From Hyphomicrobiales bacterium (GTDB lineage Bacteria; Pseudomonadota; Alphaproteobacteria; Rhizobiales; Beijerinckiaceae): a DNA stretch of 45,265 nucleotides. The stretch is from the NCBI GenBank assembly GCA_900470095.1, contig UBZM01000031.1:1-45265 (forward strand). Reading direction: 5' to 3'. The position numbers and the translations under genes are program-made. Below the pieces are notes generated by a model. The model saw nothing but the letters and a program-made list of their open reading frames with translations, ran no database searches and was not told where the DNA came from. This document shows, piece by piece, positions 1-8,692 of the stretch; position 1 is the stretch's first letter, and every line of letters begins with the position of its first letter.

Positions 1-31
1 TTTAATAGGTCCTGAGCCTAGGTTAGCTCCC

Positions 32-1048
32 GTGCGCCACTCCAGTACAGCCCTTGGAATCATCGCGGCGATGCGTCTGATCATGTGCTCTGTCGGCGCC
101 GCTGCGGCGGATCCGCCTCTGATCCTTGAGCGCACAATCCCGCTCGAAAACGTCTCGGGCCGCATTGATCATATGGCGATCGATCGTGCTGGGAGGCGAC
201 TGTTCGTCGCCGAATTTGGTAACGACAGTGTCGATATCGTCGACCTTCAGGCCGGCAACGTCCTCCATAGGATCAGCGGGCTGAAGGAGCCGCAAGGCCT
301 CGCGCATCTTACCGATCAGGACGTGATCGTCGTCGCCAACGGCCGTGACGGGTCCGTGCGGTTCTTTCACGCTGGCGATCTGTCATCGGCGGGAACCGTT
401 GCGCTCGACGATGATGCTGACAATGTCCGCGTCGACCCTATCACCGGCCATGTTCTCGTGGGACATGGCAATGGCGGACTAGCAATCATCGACCCGAAGA
501 GCCTGTCCAAGCTGGGTGATATAAGACTGGCTGGCCATCCGGAGAGCTTTCAGCTCGACCCAAAAACGGACCGGGTGTTCGTGAATGTGCCGGACGCGCG
601 GCAGATCGCCGTCGTCGACCTCAAATCGGGCAAGCAGGTAGCGGCCTGGAAAACGCCAGGCTTGGCTGCGAATTTTCCCATGTCGCTCGACCGTTCGGGC
701 GGACGGCTTGCAATCGCGTTCCGCAGCCCGGCAAAGCTTGTCCTTCTGGATCCGGCAACAGGTGCGGTAACAGAGAGCTTCGATACTTGTGGCGATGCTG
801 ACGATATTTTCTTCGACAGCAAGCGTGATCGAATTTACGTGAGCTGCGGAGACGGCACGATCGACGTTGTGCAGCGCGGCGCCAAAGGATTCGAGCGAGC
901 CGGGCGTGTTGCAACCTCCAGCGGGGCTCGGACCTCGCTCTTTGTCCCGGAACTCGATCGTCTCTTCGTTGCTGTGCGCGCTGGAAGGTTCGGCTCCGGA
1001 GCCGCCATCCTCGTGTTCCGCCCTCCACCGACTGAGCAGGCGAAATGA
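32..1048 (+). CDS. Secreted YncE-like beta-propeller protein, possibly 5'-truncated by the window edge
   Basis: The 338-residue product starts with a hydrophobic segment ending in an Ala-rich stretch (residues 8-26), consistent with a Sec signal peptide. Repeated blade-like units follow (GRLFVAEFGNDSVDIVDL, then DRVFVNVPDARQIAVVDL), the pattern of YVTN/YncE/SMP-30-like seven-bladed propellers. Such proteins are periplasmic; their ligands are mostly unknown. The start is the GTG at 32, but the frame stays open to base 2, so the real start may lie outside the window. An in-frame ATG at 71 would leave a short, poor signal peptide. The C-terminal block (LFVPELDRLFVAV) matches the second propeller gene at 11517-12620 (LFSRELDRMFVSV), so the two are paralogues. 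No catalytic residues are recognisable. Fold fairly sure, function unknown. Confidence 0.75.
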   Translation: MRHSSTALGIIAAMRLIMCSVGAAAADPPLILERTIPLENVSGRIDHMAIDRAGRRLFVAEFGNDSVDIVDLQAGNVLHRISGLKEPQGLAHLTDQDVIVVANGRDGSVRFFHAGDLSSAGTVALDDDADNVRVDPITGHVLVGHGNGGLAIIDPKSLSKLGDIRLAGHPESFQLDPKTDRVFVNVPDARQIAVVDLKSGKQVAAWKTPGLAANFPMSLDRSGGRLAIAFRSPAKLVLLDPATGAVTESFDTCGDADDIFFDSKRDRIYVSCGDGTIDVVQRGAKGFERAGRVATSSGARTSLFVPELDRLFVAVRAGRFGSGAAILVFRPPPTEQAK

Positions 1049-1091
1049 GTGAGCACGATGCGACACTGGAGCAGCGCTAGTGCGCGATTTT

Positions 1092-1105
1092 GGCTCGTTC
1101 GAGCC
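1092..1105. promoter_or_regulatory. 14-bp perfect palindrome upstream of the Cj0069-like gene
   Basis: GGCTCG-TT-CGAGCC lies 87-100 bp before the ATG at 1192 in an otherwise featureless 143-bp spacer. It could be an operator or a short hairpin; there is no T tract, so it is not a convincing terminator for the upstream gene. Confidence 0.2.
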
Positions 1106-1191
1106 GTGATGTTCGGGCCGTCGTTGGCGCGACACGGCTGAACGGCAGGCCCAGTTTTCAACGATAATCGAGCCCACAGCGAGGCGATATC

Positions 1192-2244
1192 ATGACGACT
1201 GTTAAGTCGAAGGTAGCCGTGGTCTGGCGTGGTGACCTTGAAGCGCGACGCACGGCGACACCAGAGAACAACCGTTTTCATCGCGTATTCGAGGAGTTGC
1301 ACGCGATCGGCATCCAGGCCGAACCCGCTGTTTATGACGAGACGTTCTCCGAAGAAGTCCGCGATCAGCTCCTGACTGCGGACGGGGTTCTTGTTTGGGT
1401 CGATCCGCTGCACGCGGGCAAAGCACGGCATCAGCTCGATGCGCTGTTGAGAGACGTTGCAGCGCGCGGACCGTGGGTCAGCGCCCATCCCGACATCATC
1501 CTCAAGATGGGAGTGAAGGAGGTTCTGTACCGCACGAAACATCTGGGATGGGGAGCCGATACGCATGTCTATCGATCGGCAGCGTCCTTCCGGGCGGAGT
1601 TCCCGCCGCGTTTGAGGACGGCTGGCCCGCGCGTGCTGAAGCAGAACCGCGGCAATGGCGGCCAAGGCGTCTGGAAGGTCGAGCAGCTTGACCGATCGAA
1701 CGGTCCCGAGAGGGTGCGGGTGCTGCACGCACAGAAAGGAAGCATCCCGGAAGAACTTGCCCTGTCGGAATTCATGACAAGCTGCGAAGCGTATCTATCG
1801 GCTGACGGTTGTATCGTTGATCAGCCATTCCAGGCTCGTCTGCCTGAAGGAATGATCCGCTGCTATATGGGCGGCGATAAGGTCGTGGGTTTCGGCCAAC
1901 AACTCATAAAGGCGCTGATTCCTCCGCCTCCAGAGGGTCCGGATTCGGAGGCCGCGCAACCCGGCCCGAGGATCATGCATGGCGCGTCGGCCGAGCGGTT
2001 TCGACGTCTCAGGACAAAGATGGAGGCCGAATGGACGCCTGAGATGATGGCGGTCCTGGGTATCGACACCGCTTCGTTACCCATCATCTGGGACGCGGAT
2101 TTTCTCTATGGTCCGCGCACGGCCTACGGTGACGACACGTACGTGCTCTGCGAGATCAATGTCAGCTCGGTCTTCGCAATTCCGGACCAGGCACCGGCCA
2201 CCATTGCAGATCTGGTTTCCTCACGATTGAGGCGCGGCAGCTAG
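1192..2244 (+). CDS. Cj0069-family protein (ATP-grasp-like)
   Basis: The 350-residue protein resembles the family annotated as Cj0069. The N-terminal part (VAVVWRGDLEARR, about residues 8-20) looks like a Rossmann-type substrate domain. The centre (PRVLKQNRGNGGQGVWKVE, about residues 146-164) resembles the ATP-grasp nucleotide-binding segment with its Gly-rich loop. The C-terminal stretch (YVLCEINVSSVFAIPD) has the Glu-x-Asn-x-Ser pattern that ATP-grasp enzymes use for metal binding. A carboxylate-amine or similar ligase reaction is therefore plausible, but the substrate is unknown. The ATG at 1192 is preceded by GAGG at a 7-base spacing, which supports this start. It follows the propeller gene at 143 bp in the same direction. 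No signal peptide is seen, so it is probably cytoplasmic. Confidence 0.7.
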   Translation: MTTVKSKVAVVWRGDLEARRTATPENNRFHRVFEELHAIGIQAEPAVYDETFSEEVRDQLLTADGVLVWVDPLHAGKARHQLDALLRDVAARGPWVSAHPDIILKMGVKEVLYRTKHLGWGADTHVYRSAASFRAEFPPRLRTAGPRVLKQNRGNGGQGVWKVEQLDRSNGPERVRVLHAQKGSIPEELALSEFMTSCEAYLSADGCIVDQPFQARLPEGMIRCYMGGDKVVGFGQQLIKALIPPPPEGPDSEAAQPGPRIMHGASAERFRRLRTKMEAEWTPEMMAVLGIDTASLPIIWDADFLYGPRTAYGDDTYVLCEINVSSVFAIPDQAPATIADLVSSRLRRGS

Positions 2245-2334
2245 CAGTGCTCGTCCGTGTCGGGCCAACCCCGCCAGCGCTTCGGCAGGCGGCTAACTCT
2301 GGTGCGAGATCAGCCAATCGGTGCGAGCCTCGCG

Positions 2335-2680
2335 TCAGTCGAAGATCGCGTTGAGCAAGCGGTTCCAGCGAACCGTATCGGCCCATTCCCAGATCTTCCA
2401 GGCTGAGGAGCCGTCCTCGATCCAGAAGAAGATGATCTCGGCCCGGCCGACGAAGTTCTCGAACGGCACATAGCCTACGCTGCGGTCGCGCGAGTCGAGC
2501 GAGTTGTCGCGATTGTCGCCCGTCACGAAGAAATGGCCGGGCGGCACGACGAAGACCGGCGCGTTGCCGAAAGTGCCTGCATCGCCTTGAATCTGGATGA
2601 TCTCGTGGCGGACGCCGCTTGGAGCATTTCGTCATAGCGGATCACGAGGTGCGCCGCCGACTATGTAGTTTGGCTCCGAG
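2335..2680 (-). pseudogene. lepB: Remnant of signal peptidase I (lepB), C-terminal part only, frameshifted
   Basis: On the minus strand, positions 2586-2335 encode a clear LepB C-terminus: VPPGHFFVTGDNRDNSLDSR (the GDNRDNSxDSR box E), then VGYVPFENFVGRAEIIFF. Upstream, HEIIQIQGDAG continues in the same frame to about 2620. The expected preceding segment RYDEML lies in another frame at about 2638-2621, as if one C had been lost from a CTCCCA run, and a stop (TAG) interrupts that frame a little further up. The catalytic Ser and Lys regions are absent, so no active peptidase can be made. The rest of the 609-bp gap between 2245 and 2853 shows nothing recognisable. The downstream neighbour on the same strand is unrelated. 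This marks a recombination scar. Confidence 0.75.
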
Positions 2681-2853
2681 CGTTGGTCTCATACTCCCGG
2701 GACAAGTGCACGGGGGCAACTCGGCACATCAGAGGGGGCTTCGGCAAAGAGCAGCGTAGGCCCCTTCCAAGCGAGACGAGCGTCGTAATCTCGATGACCT
2801 TCGAGGCCGGTTGCATTCTGGTGCAGCGGACGCATGGCTATATCAGGCTTCGA

Positions 2854-4488
2854 TCAATCAGCAACGACGTCGAATGCTGCCCTCAAGAGGGCCTGCGTAT
2901 AGGGGTGTTGGGGAGCCCGAAAAATGTCCGCTGCGCTACCTCGCTCTACAACCTTTCCGGACTTCATCACAATCAGCTCTTCGCACAGGGCTCTAACGAC
3001 CTTCAGGTCGTGGCTGATGAATAGGTAGGCGAGATTGTGCTTTCTCTGGAGATCGCGAAGCAGATCGATAATCTGGGCCTGGATCGACATGTCCAAAGCT
3101 GAGGTCGGCTCGTCCAGCACGACAAATTTTGGCTTCAGCACCATGGCGCGCGCAATGGCGATCCGCTGCCGTTGCCCGCCTGAAAACTCGTGAGGGAAGC
3201 GGCTCCGGACCGCAGGATCCAGGCCCACTTCCTCGAGGATCGAAACGATCATCTGCTCGCGCTCGCCAGACGAGGAGCCGAGGCCATGAATGCGCAGTCC
3301 CTCGCCAACGATGTCGGCCACGGACTTGCGTGGACTCAGTGAGCCATAAGGGTCCTGGAACACGATCTGCATATCCCGCCGCAGCGCACGGATGCTGTTC
3401 GACCCGAGATCCCGGAGTTCCTTGCCATCGTAGCGGATGGACCCATCACTCGGTATGAGCCGAAGAATGGCTGTGCCAAGTGTCGATTTGCCGGAGCCGC
3501 TTTCGCCGACGACTCCCACAGTCTGTCCCTGGCGAACTGTCAGGTCGATGCCGTCGACGGCTTTGACGTGAGCAATCGTGCGCCGCAGCAGGCCGCCCTT
3601 GATGCTGAACCAGACCTTCATTTCTCTGGCCTCGAGGAGGATCGGTGTGCCGTCTGCGACGGGTAGGGGATGTCCCTTCGGATCCGAGTTCAGCAGATGC
3701 TTCGTGTAAGAATGGCGCGGAGTCGTGAAGACCTCCGACGTGTTTCCCGTTTCGACAATTTCGCCCTTGTTCATCACGCAGACGCGGTCGGCCATTTTGC
3801 GGACGACCCCCAGGTCGTGGGTAATGAGCAGCATCGCCATCCCGAACCGACTTTGGAGATCCTTGAGCAGTTTGAGAATCTGCGCCTGAACCGTGACATC
3901 GAGTGCGGTCGTCGGTTCGTCGGCGATGAGAAGGCCGGGCTCGTTGGCGAGCGCCATTGCGATCATGACGCGCTGGCGCTGGCCACCGGACAGTTCGTGC
4001 GGATAGGCGTCTAGCCGTTTCTCGGGCATCGGCAATCCGACGAGCGTCAGCAGCTCGATAATGCGCGCGCGTGCCTTCTCCCTCCGGATACCTTTGTGAA
4101 GTGCCAGAACTTCGCCGATTTGGGTTTCAAGTGTCTGGAGAGGGTTGAGCGACGTCATCGGCTCCTGAAAGACCATCGCTACCTTGTTGCCGCGAATCCC
4201 CTCCAGTTCGCGCTCGGACGCTCCAAGAAGCTCGCGTTCCGCGAAACGGATGCTGCCGGACAACCTATGGGCCACGGCATGCGGGAGGAGTTGCAGGATG
4301 GAAAGCGCCATCATGGACTTGCCTGAACCGGACTCGCCGACCAGGGCCAACGTCTCTCCCTTATTGATATGAAACGACACGCCCCTCACCGCCGGCGTCA
4401 CCCCGTCTGAGGTCAGGAACTCGACCCGCAGATCTTGGACCGCCAGCAGCGGGTCGCATTCCGGGGCGGTGGGGTTTGAAACTGACAT
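2854..4488 (-). CDS. Peptide/opine-type ABC importer ATPase, two fused nucleotide-binding domains
   Basis: The 544-residue protein has two complete ABC modules, as in GsiA/YejF or a DppD-DppF fusion. Module 1: Walker A GESGSGKS (51-58), signature [15 protein letters not shown], Walker [13 protein letters not shown]. Module 2: [35 protein letters not shown]. The oligopeptide C-terminal motif region ([15 protein letters not shown]) follows module 1. The chosen ATG at 4488 lies 31 bp after the lyase stop; the upstream ATG at 4518 is possible but would add poorly conserved residues. It is the last gene of the 9613-2854 operon and energises the two permeases encoded there. One protein supplies both ATPase sites, so no further ATPase gene is needed. 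Confidence 0.93.
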   Translation of the reverse strand: MSVSNPTAPECDPLLAVQDLRVEFLTSDGVTPAVRGVSFHINKGETLALVGESGSGKSMMALSILQLLPHAVAHRLSGSIRFAERELLGASERELEGIRGNKVAMVFQEPMTSLNPLQTLETQIGEVLALHKGIRREKARARIIELLTLVGLPMPEKRLDAYPHELSGGQRQRVMIAMALANEPGLLIADEPTTALDVTVQAQILKLLKDLQSRFGMAMLLITHDLGVVRKMADRVCVMNKGEIVETGNTSEVFTTPRHSYTKHLLNSDPKGHPLPVADGTPILLEAREMKVWFSIKGGLLRRTIAHVKAVDGIDLTVRQGQTVGVVGESGSGKSTLGTAILRLIPSDGSIRYDGKELRDLGSNSIRALRRDMQIVFQDPYGSLSPRKSVADIVGEGLRIHGLGSSSGEREQMIVSILEEVGLDPAVRSRFPHEFSGGQRQRIAIARAMVLKPKFVVLDEPTSALDMSIQAQIIDLLRDLQRKHNLAYLFISHDLKVVRALCEELIVMKSGKVVERGSAADIFRAPQHPYTQALLRAAFDVVAD

Positions 4489-4519
4489 AGCGAGTGACCT
4501 GTTTGTCCGATTGACCATC

Positions 4520-6031
4520 TCAGGCGGAGACGATGGCGTGAATGGCGGTGTCGAGAAGGTCCCCGGCCGTCGTGAGACGCTTACGCTCAGCGGCAAGCCA
4601 GATGTCACTATCCTTCAGACGAGCCCTGGCCGTCTCGAGCATCCGGTCAATTTCCAGGGGCGATACGCTGCCGGCAGTCACGCGCGTCTCAACGAAGACC
4701 TCCGGATCGAGGGCGTTCCGTAGGGTGCTCTCGTCGATCGCGATGGTCTTGCCCACGGTCTCCTCGGCGGCCCTGTCAAGCAGTTCGATCGTGACTGCGG
4801 AGGGACTGACATTCTCGTTGACACAAATTCTAACCAGACGGGCGACAACATGATGGACCTGTCGGAAGGAAAGTCCGGTCTTGCGGACAATCACATCGGC
4901 GAGATTGCTCGCGGTGCACCAACTGCCGTCGAGTCCCCTGCGCATGCGCGCTTCATGGACGATCAGGGTTGAGATGATGCCGGTCAGGAGGTCGAGCATT
5001 CCCTCCGTCGTCTCGAGCGCATCGTCGATCAGTGGCAGGTCGCGCATGGCCTGGTCGCCGGTGCCCTCGGCCCGGAAGGTCGCAAGTGCTGAGGCGAGCC
5101 AGGTGACCGATCCGCCTGCCGCCTTTTTTACGGTCTCCAGACCCGCTGGATTCTTCTTTTGCGGGAAAATGCTGCTGGTGCCGCAATAGGCGTCATCGGA
5201 CTCGACGAAGCCGAACTCTGAACTCGACCAGATGTGGAGATCGGTCGACAGATCGTTCAGCGTCGCCATGACAAAGGATAGTGCGGCGATGGCGTCCGCG
5301 GCATAGAAGGCCTCGCGCCCGAGCTTTGAGTTTTCCAACACGGCGCCGAAGCCGAGGAGCTCTGTCGTCCTGCTGCGATTGAGCGGCCATGATGTTCCAG
5401 ACAGGCCAACGGCGCCTAATGGGTTCAGGTTCACCCGGTGATAGCTCTGTGTCAGTCGCTCGAAATCCTCACTCAGGCGCGTGGCGATACTCAAGAGGTA
5501 GTGACCAAACACCCAAGGCTGGGCCTGCTGCATATGCGTGTAGCCCGGCATGATGGTACGCGAGTGTCTCGCCGCCTTCTCAATAAGGGCGCCGCGGAAC
5601 TGGTTCAGCCGTTCCAAAACATCGAGAATGCGGTTGCGCTCATGGAGGCGACGCACGGTCGTTCCCTGGTCGATCCGACTGCGCCCGGTGTGCATCTGTC
5701 CGCCGATGTCCTCACCCATGCGCGAGAACAGAAAGGCCTCGACTTGCAGGAGGAAGCTCCCCTTCACGGGGTCCATCGGGATTGCGGAGGCGTCCATCCG
5801 CCGCAACTCCAGCAAGCCCTCCAGGATCACACTCGCCACGTTGCGCGGCAGGATTCCCTGCTCTGCGAGCATCACCGTGTGGGCGAGATCGACCTGATTG
5901 AACTCGCGAGCGTGACGTATCTCCCGTGCGAGGCCCGGAATGTCATGATACTTGATCAAGGCCTCGGCGGGCGGACTGCTGAGGCGGGCTTCGGTGAGCA
6001 GGATCTGCCGCTCGACTACCGGCTTGTTCAT
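4520..6031 (-). CDS. Argininosuccinate-lyase-family C-N lyase in a transporter operon
   Basis: The 503-residue enzyme belongs to the aspartase/fumarase superfamily. Visible hallmarks are HTGRSRIDQ (about 113-121), the catalytic-acid region GYTHMQQAQP, and the mobile signature loop GTSSIFPQKKNP with the catalytic serine pair. Relative to biosynthetic ArgH, the Asn of SRNDQ is Ile, the Met of the MPQKKNP loop is Phe, and the Asp after KKNP is Ala. All three changes suggest a different amine substrate. These enzymes eliminate fumarate from N-substituted aspartates; EDDS lyase is a catabolic example. The gene sits between the solute-binding protein and the ATPase of an importer operon, so it probably cleaves the imported compound. 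The ATG at 6031 is chosen because conserved sequence begins soon after. It should not be named argH without assay. Confidence 0.85.
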   Translation of the reverse strand: MNKPVVERQILLTEARLSSPPAEALIKYHDIPGLAREIRHAREFNQVDLAHTVMLAEQGILPRNVASVILEGLLELRRMDASAIPMDPVKGSFLLQVEAFLFSRMGEDIGGQMHTGRSRIDQGTTVRRLHERNRILDVLERLNQFRGALIEKAARHSRTIMPGYTHMQQAQPWVFGHYLLSIATRLSEDFERLTQSYHRVNLNPLGAVGLSGTSWPLNRSRTTELLGFGAVLENSKLGREAFYAADAIAALSFVMATLNDLSTDLHIWSSSEFGFVESDDAYCGTSSIFPQKKNPAGLETVKKAAGGSVTWLASALATFRAEGTGDQAMRDLPLIDDALETTEGMLDLLTGIISTLIVHEARMRRGLDGSWCTASNLADVIVRKTGLSFRQVHHVVARLVRICVNENVSPSAVTIELLDRAAEETVGKTIAIDESTLRNALDPEVFVETRVTAGSVSPLEIDRMLETARARLKDSDIWLAAERKRLTTAGDLLDTAIHAIVSA

Positions 6032-6230
6032 TGTCGTATCCAGTTCATTACGATGTCGGATGCGAAGGCAAAGCTCCGCCGTTCGTTGCCGCAGCAACGT
6101 CTTGAAAAAGCGAGGCGCGCCGTGGGGCGTGCTTTGGTCGGAGGGCGCCTTGTCTCAGCCGTTCATAACGTCGGCTTCACCTCAACGACCGGGCGTTCAG
6201 GACGCCCGGCCAGGCGGGTAGATCGGCAGC

Positions 6231-7808
6231 CTATTGCTTGGTGACCTGATCGAACTTCACGATCTCGTCGCCATAGACCTCGAGACCTTTTAGCCCCTTT
6301 GAAACCCCGATCAGTTGAATCTGGTCGAAGAGAACCAAAGAGTTCGGTGTTTCATTCCAGATGATGCTCTGAACGTCCGCATAAGCTTGCATGCGAGTGA
6401 AGTAATTCATGTCGACAGAGGCCTTCGCCAAAAGTTCGTCGACCTTAGGCTGCTTGTATCCTGTAAGATTGGAGTCGTCCGTGCTGGAGAATTTTCGTCG
6501 AAGGCGCCAGTCCGCGTTCGTTACGCCCGTCCCGAGCAACCACATGTTTGCATCATTACTGCCCTTCCCGGTACCTTTCCCTGGCTCGGGACGGTAGAGG
6601 GTCTTCTGATAGGTCGCCCATTCCCAGACCTTGAACTCGGTCTTGAAACCGATGGCGTTTAGGTAGCCCTGCACGGCCTCCGCCACGGACTTGTCCTTCG
6701 CGTAGCGGCCGGCCGGCGTCCAGATTACGACCGGTTCATTGTATCCCCCCGGGAAGACCTCCGCGATCATCTTGCGCGCCTTGTCAGGGTCGTAGGCGTA
6801 AGCCGTTTGCCGTGGCCCGCGTCCCTGAACGCCTCTCGGGAAAATGCCCTCCGGTACTCTTCCGTAGCCGTTCAAAATCTTCTCGATGATGGCGTCGCGG
6901 TCGATCGCATGGTTCACGGCAAGTCGAACGCGCGGATCTGCGAAGGGTGGCTTGGTGGTGTTAAGCTCAAAGAAGATCTGAAACGAACTCGGTTCGAGAA
7001 CGACGTCAGTGGATGCATTCCGCCTGATCTTATCGGTGGATTCGGGGGGGATATTGAGAGCGACGTCGGCATTGCCCGTAGTCAGTTCGATGACGCGGGC
7101 CTCCGCTTCGGGCACAGGCCGAAATGTCATCCTGTCAGGCTTGCCGGGGGCTCCGAAGTAGTCGGGGTTGCGCTTGATAACCAAGTGCTGAGCGGGAACC
7201 CATTCGGATATCATATAGGGTCCGGTCCCCACGGGGTTCCGGGAATAAGACCGGCCGCTTTTCTTGACGGCAGTCGGACTGTTGATCGAGGCATACTCCT
7301 CCGCGAGAATCTCAAGCAGCGTCGGAGAGGGCTCTTTGGTGACGATCTCGACCGTATTGGGGTCGAGGACGTTCACTTGACTGATACTCGAGAACAGAGA
7401 TCGGTTGGGGGAGCCGAGCGTTGGGTCCAAGATCCGCTCCAGATTGAACTTCACCGCCTCGGCGTCGAATGGCGTGCTGTCATGGAACTTGACGCCGCGA
7501 CGCAGCTTGAAGGTCCAGCGAAGGCCGTCCTCCGACTTGCTCCAGGATTCGGCGAGATCGGGGACTATTTCGTCGAGCTTTGTATCCTTCCAACGGACGA
7601 GGGTATTGAAGATGTTGTTGAAGACGATCTGCGAGGGCGTGCTGCGCGATACGGCAGGATCCAGCGTGTCGACATCTGTTCCCTGGACAACGCGCAGATT
7701 GAACTCTGCCTGTGCGGAGGCGATTGGAACGAGGGCGAAGCCACCCGCAACCGCGAGGCTTAAGCCCAGGCTATGACGGCGCGTGATCTTCGAAAATGAC
7801 GGGTTCAT
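6231..7808 (-). CDS. ABC importer solute-binding protein, family 5 (peptide/opine/nickel type)
   Basis: The 525-residue protein has a signal peptide with a twin-Arg-like start (ITRRHSLGLSLAVAGG) and an AQA processing region near residue 30. The SBP family 5 core follows: NLRVVQGTDVDTLDP, then LAESWSKSEDGLRWTFKLRRGVKFHD, and VRLAVNHAIDRDAII in the middle. It should capture the substrate in the periplasm and deliver it to the permeases encoded just upstream. The ATG at 7808 is preceded by AGAGGGA at good spacing, which settles the start. The family also binds metal chelates, opines and glutathione, so ligand identity cannot be read from sequence. It lies 28 bp after the DppC-like permease and about 200 bp before the lyase, so some processing or internal control in that gap is possible. 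Confidence 0.92.
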   Translation of the reverse strand: MNPSFSKITRRHSLGLSLAVAGGFALVPIASAQAEFNLRVVQGTDVDTLDPAVSRSTPSQIVFNNIFNTLVRWKDTKLDEIVPDLAESWSKSEDGLRWTFKLRRGVKFHDSTPFDAEAVKFNLERILDPTLGSPNRSLFSSISQVNVLDPNTVEIVTKEPSPTLLEILAEEYASINSPTAVKKSGRSYSRNPVGTGPYMISEWVPAQHLVIKRNPDYFGAPGKPDRMTFRPVPEAEARVIELTTGNADVALNIPPESTDKIRRNASTDVVLEPSSFQIFFELNTTKPPFADPRVRLAVNHAIDRDAIIEKILNGYGRVPEGIFPRGVQGRGPRQTAYAYDPDKARKMIAEVFPGGYNEPVVIWTPAGRYAKDKSVAEAVQGYLNAIGFKTEFKVWEWATYQKTLYRPEPGKGTGKGSNDANMWLLGTGVTNADWRLRRKFSSTDDSNLTGYKQPKVDELLAKASVDMNYFTRMQAYADVQSIIWNETPNSLVLFDQIQLIGVSKGLKGLEVYGDEIVKFDQVTKQ

Positions 7809-7836
7809 GGTTCCCTCTTTGTTATGGATGGAAGGG

Positions 7837-8688
7837 CTAAATCGCTTTGCGGGACCGCGGATCGACGTAGTCCCGGAGCGCGTCGCCGACGAGGTTGAAC
7901 GCCAAGATGACCGCAAACAGGGTGATGCCTGGCGCAAAGATTACGTGCGGATGACTGGTGATGTGCGACCGCGACGCGGCGATCATCGCACCCCATTCGG
8001 GTGTCGGCGGCTGTGGTCCCAATCCAAGGAAGCTCAGCCCCGAACCAATAAGGATCGCCTCGGCAAGTGACAGCGTGCCCTGAATGATGACCAGCGACAT
8101 CATGTTGGGCAGGATATGCGAGAAGAGAACGCTCAAATCCCTTGCGCCAAGTGCCTTCGCCGCAACCGTGAACTGGCGGCGCTTCAACGCCAGGACCGGA
8201 CCGCGAAACAACCTCACATTCGCAGGAATGGTCGATATTCCGATCGCGAGCGTGAGACTGAGAACGCCCGAGCCGAGAACCGTGACCACGATGATGGCGA
8301 GCAATGTCCGGGGAAATGCGATCATAAAATCCATGAAACGCATAACGCCACCGGTGAACCAGTTCTCGTAATATCCGCATAGGCTGCCGATCAGGATGCC
8401 TAGGACCATTGCGATCGTGACGCTGACGAGCGCGACTACGAGCGTAATCCTCGCACCCCAGACAATCCGCGCTAGCAAATCGCGCCCGAGTTCGTCGGTC
8501 CCCAGCGGATGTATCGTTGAAGGCGATAGGAGCGCGCTGCTGAGCGACACGCGCGTCGCCGTGTCCCAGTCGTACAGGAGCGGCGCGCATACGGCAGCCA
8601 GTACGAAGGTGATCGTGACGAACGCAGCGACGAGAGTAATGTAGTTCTTCCTGCGAAGGAGATACCACAGAAATCCTATCGTCTTCAT
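7837..8688 (-). CDS. ABC importer permease, DppC/OppC type
   Basis: The 283-residue inner-membrane protein has an N-terminal transmembrane segment (YITLVAAFVTITFVLAAV), then the OppC N-terminal region ending in HPLGTDELGRDLLARIVWGAR. Several further helices and the EAA-type loop follow (FTVAAKALGARDLSVLFSHILPN), where the ATPase docks. The ATG at 8688 lies 4 bp after the stop of the partner permease, pointing to translational coupling; an alternative ATG at 8727 would overlap that gene. It forms the heterodimeric channel with the 8693-9613 product. Confidence 0.92.
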   Translation of the reverse strand: MKTIGFLWYLLRRKNYITLVAAFVTITFVLAAVCAPLLYDWDTATRVSLSSALLSPSTIHPLGTDELGRDLLARIVWGARITLVVALVSVTIAMVLGILIGSLCGYYENWFTGGVMRFMDFMIAFPRTLLAIIVVTVLGSGVLSLTLAIGISTIPANVRLFRGPVLALKRRQFTVAAKALGARDLSVLFSHILPNMMSLVIIQGTLSLAEAILIGSGLSFLGLGPQPPTPEWGAMIAASRSHITSHPHVIFAPGITLFAVILAFNLVGDALRDYVDPRSRKAI

Positions 8689-8692
8689 GCGC

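Noticed and set aside
2683..3024. Plus-strand frame of 113 codons after the lepB remnant
   Set aside because: It overlaps the well-supported ATPase gene and has no similarity to a known family.
4520..6031. Naming the lyase argH
   Set aside because: Operon context and altered residues argue against arginine biosynthesis; only the family name is supported.
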